Below are positions 51,605 to 59,896 of a DNA stretch of 64,000 nt, piece after piece. How positions within the stretch are numbered: position 1 is the first letter of the stretch; each line of letters begins with the position of its first letter. The stretch is from Acidobacteriota bacterium (GTDB lineage Bacteria; Acidobacteriota; Terriglobia; Acidiferrales; UBA7541), in assembly GCA_013289695.1 (NCBI GenBank), contig JABCZK010000002.1, positions 62,001 to 126,000 on the forward strand. The letters run 5' to 3'. The notes under the pieces were generated by a model. That model searched no databases, was not told the origin of the DNA, and was given only the letters and a program-made list of their open reading frames with translations. The position numbers and the translations under genes were made by a program.

Positions 51605-52759
51605 ATGAAAATCGGAATCACCTGTTATCCAACGTACGGCGGCTCTGGAGTGGTGGCTACCGAGCTGGGCATCGAACTGGCCGCGCGCGGGCACGAAATC
51701 CATTTCATCAGTTACGCGATGCCCATCCGGCTAAGCTCGGCGCACGAGCGCATCCATTTCCACGAGGTGGAGGTGACTTCGTATCCGCTTTTCGACCATC
51801 CGCCCTACACCCTGGCGTTGGCGACGAAAATGGTGGAAGTGGCCGAGCAAGCGCAGCTGGATTTGCTGCACGTGCACTACGCAATTCCTCACTCGGTGAG
51901 CGCGCTGCTGGCGCGCATGATGGCTATGCCCAGGAAGCTGCCATTCATCACCACTCTGCATGGCACGGATATCACGCTGGTGGGAAGCGATCGCAGCTAT
52001 TTGCCCATCACGCGATTTTCGATCGAGCAGAGCGATGGCGTCACCTCCATTTCGAACTACCTGCGCGAGCGCACCGTTCGCGAATTCGAGATCAAGCGTT
52101 CGATCGAAGTGATCCCTAATTTCGTGAATTGCGATCAGTACATGCGCTGCGCGGACCAGTCTGCGCGCAAACAGTGGGCCAAGAACAATGAGCCCATCCT
52201 GATGCACCTTTCGAATTTCCGGCCCGTGAAACGCATCACCGACGTGGTGGAGATCTTCGCGCTGGTGCGCGAAAAGATCCCGGCAAAACTGGTGATGATG
52301 GGCGATGGGCCAGACCGCGGCGCGGCCGAATACATCGTGCGAAAAAAAAATCTCTCAAACGACGTATTTTTCATGGGCAAGCAGGACGACGTCCAGGAAA
52401 AACTCGGGCTTGCTGACTTATTCCTGCTGCCCAGCGAAGAGGAATCATTTGGACTGGCAGCGCTGGAAGCGATGGCCTGCGAAGTCCCGGTAATCGCGAC
52501 GAACGTGGGCGGCGTGCCGGAAGTCGTGACGGATGGAGTGGACGGCTACCTGATCGCGCCGCATGATGTCGCGGCCGGCGCTGAACGCGCCCTGGAAATA
52601 CTTACCCGGCCGGATCGCGGACGAAGCATGGGCAAGCGGGCGCGCATCCACGCCAAAGCGAAGTATTGCGCAAACGACGTGATTCCAATGTATGAGGCCT
52701 ACTACCGGAAGGTACTCGAGGCCGTAGAGCCCACCGCCAGCGCCGTCAACGCTCGCTGA
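51605..52759 (+). CDS. bshA: N-acetyl-alpha-D-glucosaminyl L-malate synthase
   Basis: 384 residues from the ATG at 51605 with GGAGG four bases upstream; the open frame before it is not protein-like. GT4 glycosyltransferase: MKIGITCYPTYGGSGVVATE and HEIHFISYAMPIRL at the start are characteristic of BshA; the nucleotide-sugar site lies in FLLPSEEESFGLAALEAMAC. It joins GlcNAc and L-malate, the first step of bacillithiol synthesis, so the organism probably uses bacillithiol as a thiol buffer. bshB and bshC are not in the window. Confidence 0.93.
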   Translation: MKIGITCYPTYGGSGVVATELGIELAARGHEIHFISYAMPIRLSSAHERIHFHEVEVTSYPLFDHPPYTLALATKMVEVAEQAQLDLLHVHYAIPHSVSALLARMMAMPRKLPFITTLHGTDITLVGSDRSYLPITRFSIEQSDGVTSISNYLRERTVREFEIKRSIEVIPNFVNCDQYMRCADQSARKQWAKNNEPILMHLSNFRPVKRITDVVEIFALVREKIPAKLVMMGDGPDRGAAEYIVRKKNLSNDVFFMGKQDDVQEKLGLADLFLLPSEEESFGLAALEAMACEVPVIATNVGGVPEVVTDGVDGYLIAPHDVAAGAERALEILTRPDRGRSMGKRARIHAKAKYCANDVIPMYEAYYRKVLEAVEPTASAVNAR

Positions 52760-53537
52760 ACGGCTCGACTCGTAAAGTCTGCATGATTGTGTTGATGTCG
52801 TTCTGCGTGATTCTGCCAGCGGCTGCTTCGGTGGCGGTGAAGATAAATCGGAACTGGTGGTCGCGGTCATCGAACGCACGGACCGCCACTGGAACCTTCT
52901 TTTCAGGATCGCCGAACTGAAACCCCTTCGCATTACTCCAGTCAAAAGAATAAAACTCGCCGTCGCAGGGAAGATCGAGGCCGAAGGACAGCTTCCATAG
53001 CAACAGCACGTTCATTCTCATCGCGTCGGGCGGGGTCATCACCGGCGAGAGCTGTGCGGGCGTCGTTTGGTAAACCGCCTGATACATTTCGAAATTCGTA
53101 TTGAGCGGTTTATCGCCAAACACGGTTACGAATTTCTGATATTCGGCGGGGTTGGACGTCTTTAGCGTGTGCATCGTGTCCACTTGTGAATCTGGATCGA
53201 AGAAAACAACTACCGGGCCGGAATCGTAGCGGAACTCCGTGTAGGTGAGCGATCCCTTCACTGTGGGGTTGCCGGGCCAGGGCGAATTGAACTCGTAGTT
53301 GTACGCCTTCACCTGGGCGGGCTTGGCGGCGCCAGGAAGCGGCGGCAGCGGCGCCAGCGGCTGCGAAAGGGGCTGCGGAACATTCGCGAGCCAGGGATTA
53401 TCGGAACTCCATAGCTTCCCTTCCACCCAGGTCATCGTCTGCAATCCGTATTTCACGCTGAAGCCGGCAACCAGGAACACCACTATGAGCAATATAATTG
53501 CGGGCCGCGCGCTGCTTTTTTCCTGGTCGTCGATCAT
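52746..53537 (-). CDS. Membrane-anchored hypothetical protein, 263 aa
   Basis: One N-terminal membrane segment (AIILLIVVFLVAGFSVKYGL at about residues 13-32), a Pro-rich linker (QPLSQPLAPLPPLPGAAKP) and a soluble beta-rich domain (PVVVFFDPDSQVDTMHTLKT; LPCDGEFYSFDWSNAKGFQF). No catalytic motif recognised. The last bases overlap the 3' end of convergent bshA by 14 bp. Confidence 0.68.
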   Translation of the reverse strand: MIDDQEKSSARPAIILLIVVFLVAGFSVKYGLQTMTWVEGKLWSSDNPWLANVPQPLSQPLAPLPPLPGAAKPAQVKAYNYEFNSPWPGNPTVKGSLTYTEFRYDSGPVVVFFDPDSQVDTMHTLKTSNPAEYQKFVTVFGDKPLNTNFEMYQAVYQTTPAQLSPVMTPPDAMRMNVLLLWKLSFGLDLPCDGEFYSFDWSNAKGFQFGDPEKKVPVAVRAFDDRDHQFRFIFTATEAAAGRITQNDINTIMQTLRVEPFSER

Positions 53538-53770
53538 TCCACCTGTTCACTGAAAGGGATTTTAGCCCCGTCATTCTACGCTATCTGTGCAGCATGCCGC
53601 AAAATTTACCCGGGCTCGCTCGGCTGGGACCGCCGAGCGCATTTCGCTCCCGGATACGATGTCGCTCGGCCTCTTTGCGGTTGCGTGCGCTTTGCTCCGG
53701 CTTGGCGCGGCGCAAAATCGGTTTCGCCGTCACGCCCCGTTGCCGCATAGCAACTCAAGACAATGTGAAA

Positions 53771-55096
53771 TCACAACTCTGCAAAGGGCTCAGCCGTGGC
53801 AAGCTCCGGAATCTCGATATGAATCTGCGTGCCTTGCCCTTCCTGGCTGCGTATGTCCATTTTAAATTGGTCGCCGTAGAGCAAGCGCAGGCGCTCGTGC
53901 ACATTGCTGATGCCGATTCCTCCGCCGTACACCGCGGACAGGCGTTCCGGCGAGATACCCATGCCGTTGTCCTCGATTTCGATCAGCAGGCGGCCGTTCG
54001 CCTGCCGGGTGCGCAGGTGAATTTGTCCGCCTTCCAGGCGCGGAGCCAGTCCGTGCTTAATAGAATTCTCCACCATAGGCTGCAGCAGCATGCTGGGCAC
54101 GAAGGCCTCCAAGGTTTCCTCGTCAATTTCCTTGAAGATCTGTAGCTTGTCCCGGCCGAAGCGAATCACTTCGATATCCAGATAATCGTCAATGAATTCA
54201 AGTTCCTCGCGCAGCGGGACGAACGTCTCGTGCTTGCGCAGCAGCCGCCGCAAAATATTGGAAAGCTTCAGCACCACGCCGCGCGCCATGTCCGGATCGA
54301 AGCGAATCAGCGAAGAAACCGTGTTCAGCGTATTGAACAGGAAATGCGGATTGATCTGGCTGGTCAGCGCGTCCATGCGTGCTTTCAGCAGCAACTGCTG
54401 ATTCTGCTCCAGGTTCATTTCGATGCGCGTGTTGTTCCAGATCTTGATGGCCATAGCCACGCACATCATCGAAGACATCACCACCAACAGCGAGTAGCCC
54501 CAATTGCTGGGACGATAAGTAAATAGCCATTTTTCCGGCACGTGGCCGATGTCCGCGAATTCTATTTCCCCCACCGTCACGGCGACGCACGTCCACAGCG
54601 GCAACATTGCCCAATTTCCCTTGCCGTAGCGAATCAATCTCCAGATCCACTCCGGCACGCTGAGAAAAAGAAACGGACCGAAATGCCAGATGTCCTCTTT
54701 CTCCGGCATAGACTCGCGCACCACCCCCGCAATCAGCCCCACCAGCGCCGCCACCGGGCTGGAAAGCCATTCGTGATTTCCAAATGCCGGCAAACTGATC
54801 AGCGATCCGCCTAGCAGCCCCACGACCCGCCCGCCGATCAAGCCCATCAGGAATGAGCCTTCCAGCGTCAAATCGAAAAATCGGTAGCCGCCCAGCAGCC
54901 GCAGAAACACGCCAATCGCCAGCGGCGGCGTCAGGAACAGCAGCAACATTACTTTCTGGTCGGAATCGCGGATTTCGGTGAAGAGCAGGTTGCGGAACGA
55001 GCGAAAACGCACCAGCAGCGCCGCGAGCGACGCCGCGAAGCCAACTTTCAGCACTAGCGCGAATATCAACTCTTCCGGGCCAAAAAATGTGTTCAT
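53771..55096 (-). CDS. LytS-like sensor histidine kinase
   Basis: 441 residues from the ATG at 55096; an in-frame start at 55144 adds 16 polar residues. Six or more membrane segments of the 5TM-LYT type fill the first ~220 residues. A coiled region (MNLEQNQQLLLKARMDALTS) leads to the phospho-acceptor His in QINPHFLFNTLN and an ATPase domain with MLLQPMVENSIKHGL (N box) and IEDNGMGI (G1). A LytR-type response regulator partner is not adjacent. The ligand sensed is unknown. Confidence 0.9.
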   Translation of the reverse strand: MNTFFGPEELIFALVLKVGFAASLAALLVRFRSFRNLLFTEIRDSDQKVMLLLFLTPPLAIGVFLRLLGGYRFFDLTLEGSFLMGLIGGRVVGLLGGSLISLPAFGNHEWLSSPVAALVGLIAGVVRESMPEKEDIWHFGPFLFLSVPEWIWRLIRYGKGNWAMLPLWTCVAVTVGEIEFADIGHVPEKWLFTYRPSNWGYSLLVVMSSMMCVAMAIKIWNNTRIEMNLEQNQQLLLKARMDALTSQINPHFLFNTLNTVSSLIRFDPDMARGVVLKLSNILRRLLRKHETFVPLREELEFIDDYLDIEVIRFGRDKLQIFKEIDEETLEAFVPSMLLQPMVENSIKHGLAPRLEGGQIHLRTRQANGRLLIEIEDNGMGISPERLSAVYGGGIGISNVHERLRLLYGDQFKMDIRSQEGQGTQIHIEIPELATAEPFAEL

Positions 55097-55372
55097 TTCG
55101 CTCGCGGAGCGCTGTCTGCGCAGCGCACCGACTAAGTTAGCCAAAGCAGCCAGCGATGTAAAGGGACGCGAGCGTTCAGTGCTGTCGCGCTGTGGTGCGT
55201 CCGCGATCGTCTGAAACGCTGTTTTCTAGCCACCAACCACTCATCACTAGCCGCTGACTTTTTAACCGAGCCTTGATGATGGTGCACCATCTACACTGTC
55301 GATGGGAGCGAATTCCGGCGAAGTCGCGCGCTCAAGCCGATTCTGCGAACCCTGCTATAATCGAAGTTTCCC

Positions 55373-56044
55373 ATGCACCGCAAAAAACAATCCGGGAAGT
55401 TCAGCAAAGCTCGCATCGTCGCTAGCGCGCAATTGCCCACGGGCTTCGGTTCCTTCCGAATTGTCGGCATCGAAGGACGCAAGCCTGGAGAAGAGGCGGT
55501 GGCGATCCAGCACGGTACGTTGAAAGGTACCTCGACGGGCGCCCCGAACGGCTCGTCGCGCGCCACCGCGAAATCCCGGAAGGCGCCGCTGGTGCGCGTG
55601 CACTCGCAATGCCTCACAGGTGACGTCTTCACTTCCGAGCGCTGCGATTGCCGCGCACAATTGGAATTTTCGCTGCGCAAAATCGCCAAGGAGCCATCCG
55701 GCCTGCTGCTTTACTTGCCACAGGAAGGACGTGGCATTGGGTTGATCAATAAACTGAAAGCTTACGAACTGCAGGACGGCGGCCTGGACACCGTCGAAGC
55801 GAATCGCCAGCTCGGGTTTGCCGACGACGCGCGCGACTACGAATTTGCCGCCGAAGCTCTGAAGGCGCTGGGCATTCGCGACGTGCGCCTGCTGTCCAAT
55901 AATCCTGACAAAGTCACGCAACTCGAAAGCGCAGGCATCCGCGTCGTCGAGCGCGTTCCGTGCCGCCCCCGCACCAGCCACCATTCGGCTTCGTATCTGC
56001 GCACCAAAAAAGACAAGCTCGGCCATCTGCTCGCGGGCTTGTAG
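55373..56044 (+). CDS. ribA: GTP cyclohydrolase II
   Basis: 223 residues. Zinc ligands in CLTGDVFTSERCDCRAQLE, substrate loop YLPQEGRGIGLINKL, and LLSNNPDKV and SASYLRTKKDKLGH near the end. It opens GTP to begin riboflavin synthesis. An Ala/Ser/Thr-rich insertion at about residues 49-70 (KGTSTGAPNGSSRATAKSRK) interrupts the N-terminal part and is longer than in the E. coli enzyme. It stands alone, without fused DHBP synthase. Confidence 0.92.
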   Translation: MHRKKQSGKFSKARIVASAQLPTGFGSFRIVGIEGRKPGEEAVAIQHGTLKGTSTGAPNGSSRATAKSRKAPLVRVHSQCLTGDVFTSERCDCRAQLEFSLRKIAKEPSGLLLYLPQEGRGIGLINKLKAYELQDGGLDTVEANRQLGFADDARDYEFAAEALKALGIRDVRLLSNNPDKVTQLESAGIRVVERVPCRPRTSHHSASYLRTKKDKLGHLLAGL

Positions 56045-56106
56045 TTCACATCGAAGCATGCTCTCCCCGTAAACTTTTCCTTGACAGGATTCAGCTGGGC
56101 GGCAAT

Positions 56107-56126
56107 ACTAAACCATATGGTTAAGT
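56107..56126. promoter_or_regulatory. 20-bp palindrome overlapping the ArsR start codon (probable operator)
   Basis: ACTAAACCATATGGTTAAGT is a perfect inverted repeat apart from one base in the left arm. The ATG of the ArsR-family gene is in its centre. Position and symmetry fit an autoregulatory site. Confidence 0.65.
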
Positions 56127-56509
56127 GTCCCGGCGCGCTGCTCGATTCCACCTTTTCCGCTCTCTCCGATGCCACGCGCCGCGGAATTCTCGCGCGCCTC
56201 GCACGCCAAGGCGAGACTTCGGTCAGCGATTTGGCCGTGCCCTACAAGATGTCACTCCCCGCCGTTTCGAAGCACCTCCGCGTGCTGGAACGCGCCGGCC
56301 TGGTCTCGCGGCAGAAAGACGGCAGGGTGCATCGTTGCCGCCTGCGTGGTGAACCGATGAAAGAGGCGGCGAGCTGGATCGAGCACTATCGCCAGTTCTG
56401 GGAAGCGCAACTCGATTCGCTGGCCCGCTATCTGGAAGATTCCGCAAACGAGGGTGTCCTCAATGAGCATGGCAAGCAATCGGCAAAGCGACACCGCCGT
56501 CGGCTTTGA
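56117..56509 (+). CDS. ArsR-family transcriptional regulator
   Basis: 130 residues from the ATG at 56117. A winged helix: LDSTFSALSDATRRGILARL, then SVSDLAVPYKMSLPAVSKHL as recognition helix, and GLVSRQKDGRVHRCRL as wing. No metal-binding Cys pair is present, so it is of the type paired with SRPBCC proteins rather than a metal sensor. It starts inside a palindrome that it probably binds. It is 12 bp upstream of its SRPBCC partner. Confidence 0.9.
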   Translation: MVKCPGALLDSTFSALSDATRRGILARLARQGETSVSDLAVPYKMSLPAVSKHLRVLERAGLVSRQKDGRVHRCRLRGEPMKEAASWIEHYRQFWEAQLDSLARYLEDSANEGVLNEHGKQSAKRHRRRL

Positions 56510-56521
56510 GGAGGAAACATC

Positions 56522-57004
56522 ATGACAGCAGCAACTCCAGGCCCGACCAGCAGACTCGAAGTACGCCGCACAATCGCCGCGTTGCGCGAACGAGTCTTCC
56601 AAGCATTCGCCCAGCAGGAGCAGATGGATCGCTGGATGTGCCGCGATGCCTCCGGCCACATCATCAAATATTTGCAATTCGACTTCCGTGTAGGTGGTGG
56701 TTTTACCCTGGAGATACGCACGCCGGGCGGCCATACCTACATCCAGCGCTGCGCCTTCGTTGAAATTAAACGCCCGGAAAAGATCGTCTTTACCTGGAAC
56801 ACCGACCACGCCGACGCTGCCGGTCACAAAGCAATGGATCACATCGAAGAAACCGTCGTCACCGTCGAGCTGTTGGAACGCGGAAAAACTACCGAAGTCG
56901 TGCTGACTCACGATCTCGGCGCAGCGGGAGCGAAGGAGCGCGGTGATTACCGGCGCGGCTGGACTGGATGCCTGGAAAAACTTGCCGACGCTGTGCAGAA
57001 GTAG
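56522..57004 (+). CDS. SRPBCC (AHSA1-type) domain protein
   Basis: 160 residues. The helix-grip fold shows RTIAALRERVFQAFAQQEQM, then GHIIKYLQFDFRVGGGFTLE, FVEIKRPEKIVFTW and a C-terminal helix GWTGCLEKLADAV. Such proteins bind hydrophobic small molecules. It is cotranscribed with and probably controlled by the ArsR protein. Confidence 0.88.
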   Translation: MTAATPGPTSRLEVRRTIAALRERVFQAFAQQEQMDRWMCRDASGHIIKYLQFDFRVGGGFTLEIRTPGGHTYIQRCAFVEIKRPEKIVFTWNTDHADAAGHKAMDHIEETVVTVELLERGKTTEVVLTHDLGAAGAKERGDYRRGWTGCLEKLADAVQK

Positions 57005-57046
57005 GAAGATCTGAAAATTCACAATCGAGACCGTGAGGAGGGAGCA

Positions 57047-57553
57047 ATGCGCAAGATGATCGTCATTTCGGCCGCGGCAATTGTGGCGCTGGGCGCTATC
57101 GCCTCGCGGGTTGGTTCACAACCGGCGCCCGCGAACGCGTTTGACCGGTTGAAAACGCTAGTGGGCGAATGGCACGGCACGGACCCCACACGCAAGCAGG
57201 TCGAGGACACGATCCGCCTGGTCTCGAATAACACCGCGCTGGAAGAGACATTTCAGAGCGACAAAGACAATCAAATGGTGACGATGTACACGCCGGAGGG
57301 AAATCGCCTGGCGTTGACGCATTATTGTTCAAAGGGCAATCAGCCGCACCTGCAGACTCCGGCCGTGACGGCGAGTTCCAATGAGTTTGCGTTCGCCTTC
57401 AGCAGTGCCGCGAATCTGGCCAGCAACGACGATATGCACATGCACGGTATGACGCTGAAGATCGAGGATAACGATCACTTTTCCGAGACCTGGACGCTAA
57501 TGGCCAACGGAAAGGGACGGACCGAAACGTTTCACCTCACGCGCAAGAAATAG
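57047..57553 (+). CDS. Exported hypothetical protein (lipocalin/DUF1579-like)
   Basis: 168 residues with a signal peptide (MIVISAAAIVALGAIASR). The mature domain starts FDRLKTLVGEWHGTDP and ends ETWTLMANGKGRTETFHLTR, the pattern of small beta-barrel proteins of the DUF1579 type. The function is unknown. It follows the SRPBCC gene by 42 bp in the same direction with GAGGAGG upstream, so it may belong to the ArsR-controlled unit. Confidence 0.7.
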   Translation: MRKMIVISAAAIVALGAIASRVGSQPAPANAFDRLKTLVGEWHGTDPTRKQVEDTIRLVSNNTALEETFQSDKDNQMVTMYTPEGNRLALTHYCSKGNQPHLQTPAVTASSNEFAFAFSSAANLASNDDMHMHGMTLKIEDNDHFSETWTLMANGKGRTETFHLTRKK

Positions 57554-57666
57554 CAGCGCGCGACCGCGGGCGACGGGTTCTCCGCGCCACAAGCCACTGG
57601 CTCTTCGTGCGCCATTTTGGATATGCTCACGCGCGGGGCACACCTTCGATGCGAGCGCGACAAGGT

Positions 57667-58089
57667 ATGAATCAACCCAGCCCAACGGACGTAGCCATGG
57701 CGTTCGTCGCCAACATCAACGCGCACGATGTGGACGGCCTGGTGGCGCTGATGACGCCCGACCACCTCTTCGTGGACGCTCTGAACAATTCCTTTCGCGG
57801 CGCCGAACAAATGCGCCAGGGCTGGAAGTTCTATTTCGGCATGTTCCCCGACTACGCCATCGAAGTAACGGACGAATTCGATCACGGCGAGCTGGTCGCG
57901 ATGTTCGGAAAAGCGCGCGGCACGTTCGCCGTCAATGGCAAACTCGCCAGAGAAAACTTCTGGGAAATTCCAGCTGCGTGGAGAGCCGTGGTGAAAAACG
58001 GACGCGTCGCCGAATGGCGCGTCTATTGCGACAACGATCCCGCCCGAAAAATCATGGCCGCGAATGCTCCCGCGAAGCCGAACCGCTAA
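57667..58089 (+). CDS. NTF2-like (SnoaL-type) protein
   Basis: 140 residues from the ATG at 57667; earlier in-frame starts (57607, 57649) add residues without family character. PTDVAMAFVANINAHDVDGLVALMTPDHLFVD, then GAEQMRQGWKFYFGMFPDY and WRAVVKNGRVAEWRVYCDN match the NTF2/SnoaL fold. Substrate unknown. Possibly the last gene of the run starting at the ArsR regulator. Confidence 0.82.
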   Translation: MNQPSPTDVAMAFVANINAHDVDGLVALMTPDHLFVDALNNSFRGAEQMRQGWKFYFGMFPDYAIEVTDEFDHGELVAMFGKARGTFAVNGKLARENFWEIPAAWRAVVKNGRVAEWRVYCDNDPARKIMAANAPAKPNR

Positions 58090-58286
58090 CCCCCGCCCAC
58101 AAAGTGCACAATCTCGAAGCTGTCGTTCGGCTGCACTTGCGTCTGCTTCCAATCCGCCCGCGGCAAAATATTCAGGTTGCGCTCGATGGCCACGCGTTCG
58201 CGCGGCATGCCCAAATGTTCCAGGAGCGCCGCAACCGCGATGCCGTCGGGCACCTCGCGGCGCTCGCCATTGATCGTCACCGTCAT
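58086..58286 (-). CDS. thiS: Sulfur carrier protein ThiS
   Basis: 66 residues, ubiquitin-like beta-grasp: MTVTINGERREVPDGIAVAA, LLEHLGMPRERVAIERNLNI and a C-terminus ending VGGG rather than the usual GG. The terminal Gly is adenylated and thiocarboxylated to deliver sulfur for the thiazole of thiamine. The start overlaps the end of the upstream gene by four bases. thiG, thiF and thiE are not nearby. Confidence 0.85.
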   Translation of the reverse strand: MTVTINGERREVPDGIAVAALLEHLGMPRERVAIERNLNILPRADWKQTQVQPNDSFEIVHFVGGG

Positions 58287-58903
58287 TGCGCCGCGCCGTC
58301 CGTTGGATTCTTCCCGCGCGTTCTCATCGCAAACCGGATCTCGTCCTTCGACGCATCTACCTGCGCCTGAATCACCAACGCCAGATCGCCTTTGCCGAGC
58401 GGCGGCAGCGGAAAATGGATGCGCACGCGTCCCTGATTGTCGCTGGTGCCGGAATGGCTGCCGCCATCGAGCGCTCCTTCGATCAGGGCTCTCACTGCGG
58501 CGCCGACTTGTGGCTGCCGGTCCGCTTTACGCGAAACTTCCAGCTCGAGCGAGACTTTCCCCGCCGAAAGCCACGATCCAGGATTCAGTAGCTGCACTTG
58601 AATGCCGCTGGGTCGGCCTGCTTGCGTCGCCGCTTCCGCAGAAGCAATTTCCGCGTCCAGAGCGCCGGACCGAATCGCCTCAATCACTGCGCGATGCTGC
58701 TCCTCCACTCGCCGTCGCAGCTCTTCAGCGCTAAAAGGCACGGCGTCGGCGTCCTGTTCGTAATTCGAGGCGCGCCGGTGCAGGATGCGCCCGTTCTGGT
58801 ACACCACCGTATCTATGATTGGATGATTCGGCCCACGATCTTCGGTCTGCACGTGGAAGATATGTTCCCCTACTTTGACGTCCGTATTGAAGCCAGAGCT
58901 CAT
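58283..58903 (-). CDS. Conserved hypothetical protein upstream of thiS, 206 aa
   Basis: Starts MSSGFNTDVKVGEHIFHVQT, then DRGPNHPIIDTVVYQNGRIL, a helical middle (SAEELRRRVEEQHRAVIEAI) and a beta-rich C-terminal half (GIQVQLLNPGSWLSAGKVSL; LALVIQAQVDASKDEIRFAM). No signal peptide. Function unknown; it overlaps thiS, so the two are translated together. Confidence 0.7.
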   Translation of the reverse strand: MSSGFNTDVKVGEHIFHVQTEDRGPNHPIIDTVVYQNGRILHRRASNYEQDADAVPFSAEELRRRVEEQHRAVIEAIRSGALDAEIASAEAATQAGRPSGIQVQLLNPGSWLSAGKVSLELEVSRKADRQPQVGAAVRALIEGALDGGSHSGTSDNQGRVRIHFPLPPLGKGDLALVIQAQVDASKDEIRFAMRTRGKNPTDGAAQ

Positions 58904-59018
58904 TGCGCTTGATTACCCGCGTCCCCCATGCACCCAAACAAAACTAGAGAAAATCGAAGTAATTCAGAGTTCATTTGACCGGCTGCTCTCGGGTCGTTAT
59001 TATAACAGCGCCACTAAA

Positions 59019-59390
59019 ATGAACAGCAACTACCTCGACTACTATGGCCCGCTGTTGCTGATGTTTATACTCTCCGCCGGATTGGCCGGAGCGTTGGTGG
59101 TGGCGTCCGCCGTTATAGGCAAACACAAGCGTTCGCGCGAGAAAGACGAACCTTATGAATGCGGAATTCGGGCCACCGGCGATGCCCGCCAACCCATATC
59201 CGTGCAATTCTACATGGTGGGCTTGCTCTTTATTTTGTTCGACATCGAGGCAATTTTCCTCTACCCGTGGGCGCTGATCTACGGCGACTTAAAGGTCTTC
59301 GGCTTTGTGGAGATGCTGCTTTACATTATAATTCTGCTGACCGGTTACATATTCCTCTGGAAGAAGGGCGCTCTCGACTGGACTCACTGA
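59019..59390 (+). CDS. nuoA: NADH-quinone oxidoreductase subunit A
   Basis: 123 residues from the ATG at 59019. Three membrane helices (LLLMFILSAGLAGALVVASAV; VQFYMVGLLFILFDIEAIFLYPWAL; FVEMLLYIIILLTGYIFLW) with the conserved loop PYECGIRATGDARQP containing the Cys of the quinone-site loop. It forms part of the membrane arm of complex I at the quinone channel. First gene of the nuo operon. The next gene is nuoC, not nuoB. Confidence 0.93.
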   Translation: MNSNYLDYYGPLLLMFILSAGLAGALVVASAVIGKHKRSREKDEPYECGIRATGDARQPISVQFYMVGLLFILFDIEAIFLYPWALIYGDLKVFGFVEMLLYIIILLTGYIFLWKKGALDWTH

Positions 59391-59419
59391 GCTGCCGTCC
59401 CTCGGAAACCGAACTCATT

Positions 59420-59896
59420 ATGGAACCCCAGGACATCGACAAACATCCAGTAGTCCATAAACTCCGGGAGTGGAGCGCCTCGGCGGTCGCCGAAGTGCTG
59501 GAATTTCGCGGCGAAACTACCGTAGTGGTGCCACGCGAACAGCTATTGCGCGTCGCCGAATATCTGGCGACGGAGCCGTCCCTGCGTTTTTCGTTCCTTT
59601 CTGACATCACGCCTGTGGACCGCTTCCCCATCGAGCCGCGGTTTGAAGTGAATTATCACCTGGTTTCGCTGGATCGCCGCGAAAGGCTGCGCCTAAAGGT
59701 AAAACTGACCGGCAGTGATCCCCTGGTCCATTCCGTCACGGGGGTCTGGCCCACGGCTAATTGGCATGAGCGCGAAAGTTACGATCTTTTTGGCATTCGC
59801 TTTGAGGGCCATCCGGACCTGCGACGCATCTTGATGCCCGACGATTGGGAAGGTCACCCGCTGCGCAAGGATTATCCCATCGAGGGCTACCGATGA
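59420..59896 (+). CDS. nuoC: NADH-quinone oxidoreductase subunit C
   Basis: 158 residues from the ATG at 59420. The core is LRFSFLSDITPVDRF, FEVNYHLVSLDRRERLRLKV, WPTANWHERESYDLFGIRFE and GHPDLRRILMPDDWEGHPLR, the family signature. It is part of the hydrophilic connecting module of complex I. It is not fused to NuoD. The stop overlaps the start of nuoD (ATGA). Confidence 0.93.
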   Translation: MEPQDIDKHPVVHKLREWSASAVAEVLEFRGETTVVVPREQLLRVAEYLATEPSLRFSFLSDITPVDRFPIEPRFEVNYHLVSLDRRERLRLKVKLTGSDPLVHSVTGVWPTANWHERESYDLFGIRFEGHPDLRRILMPDDWEGHPLRKDYPIEGYR

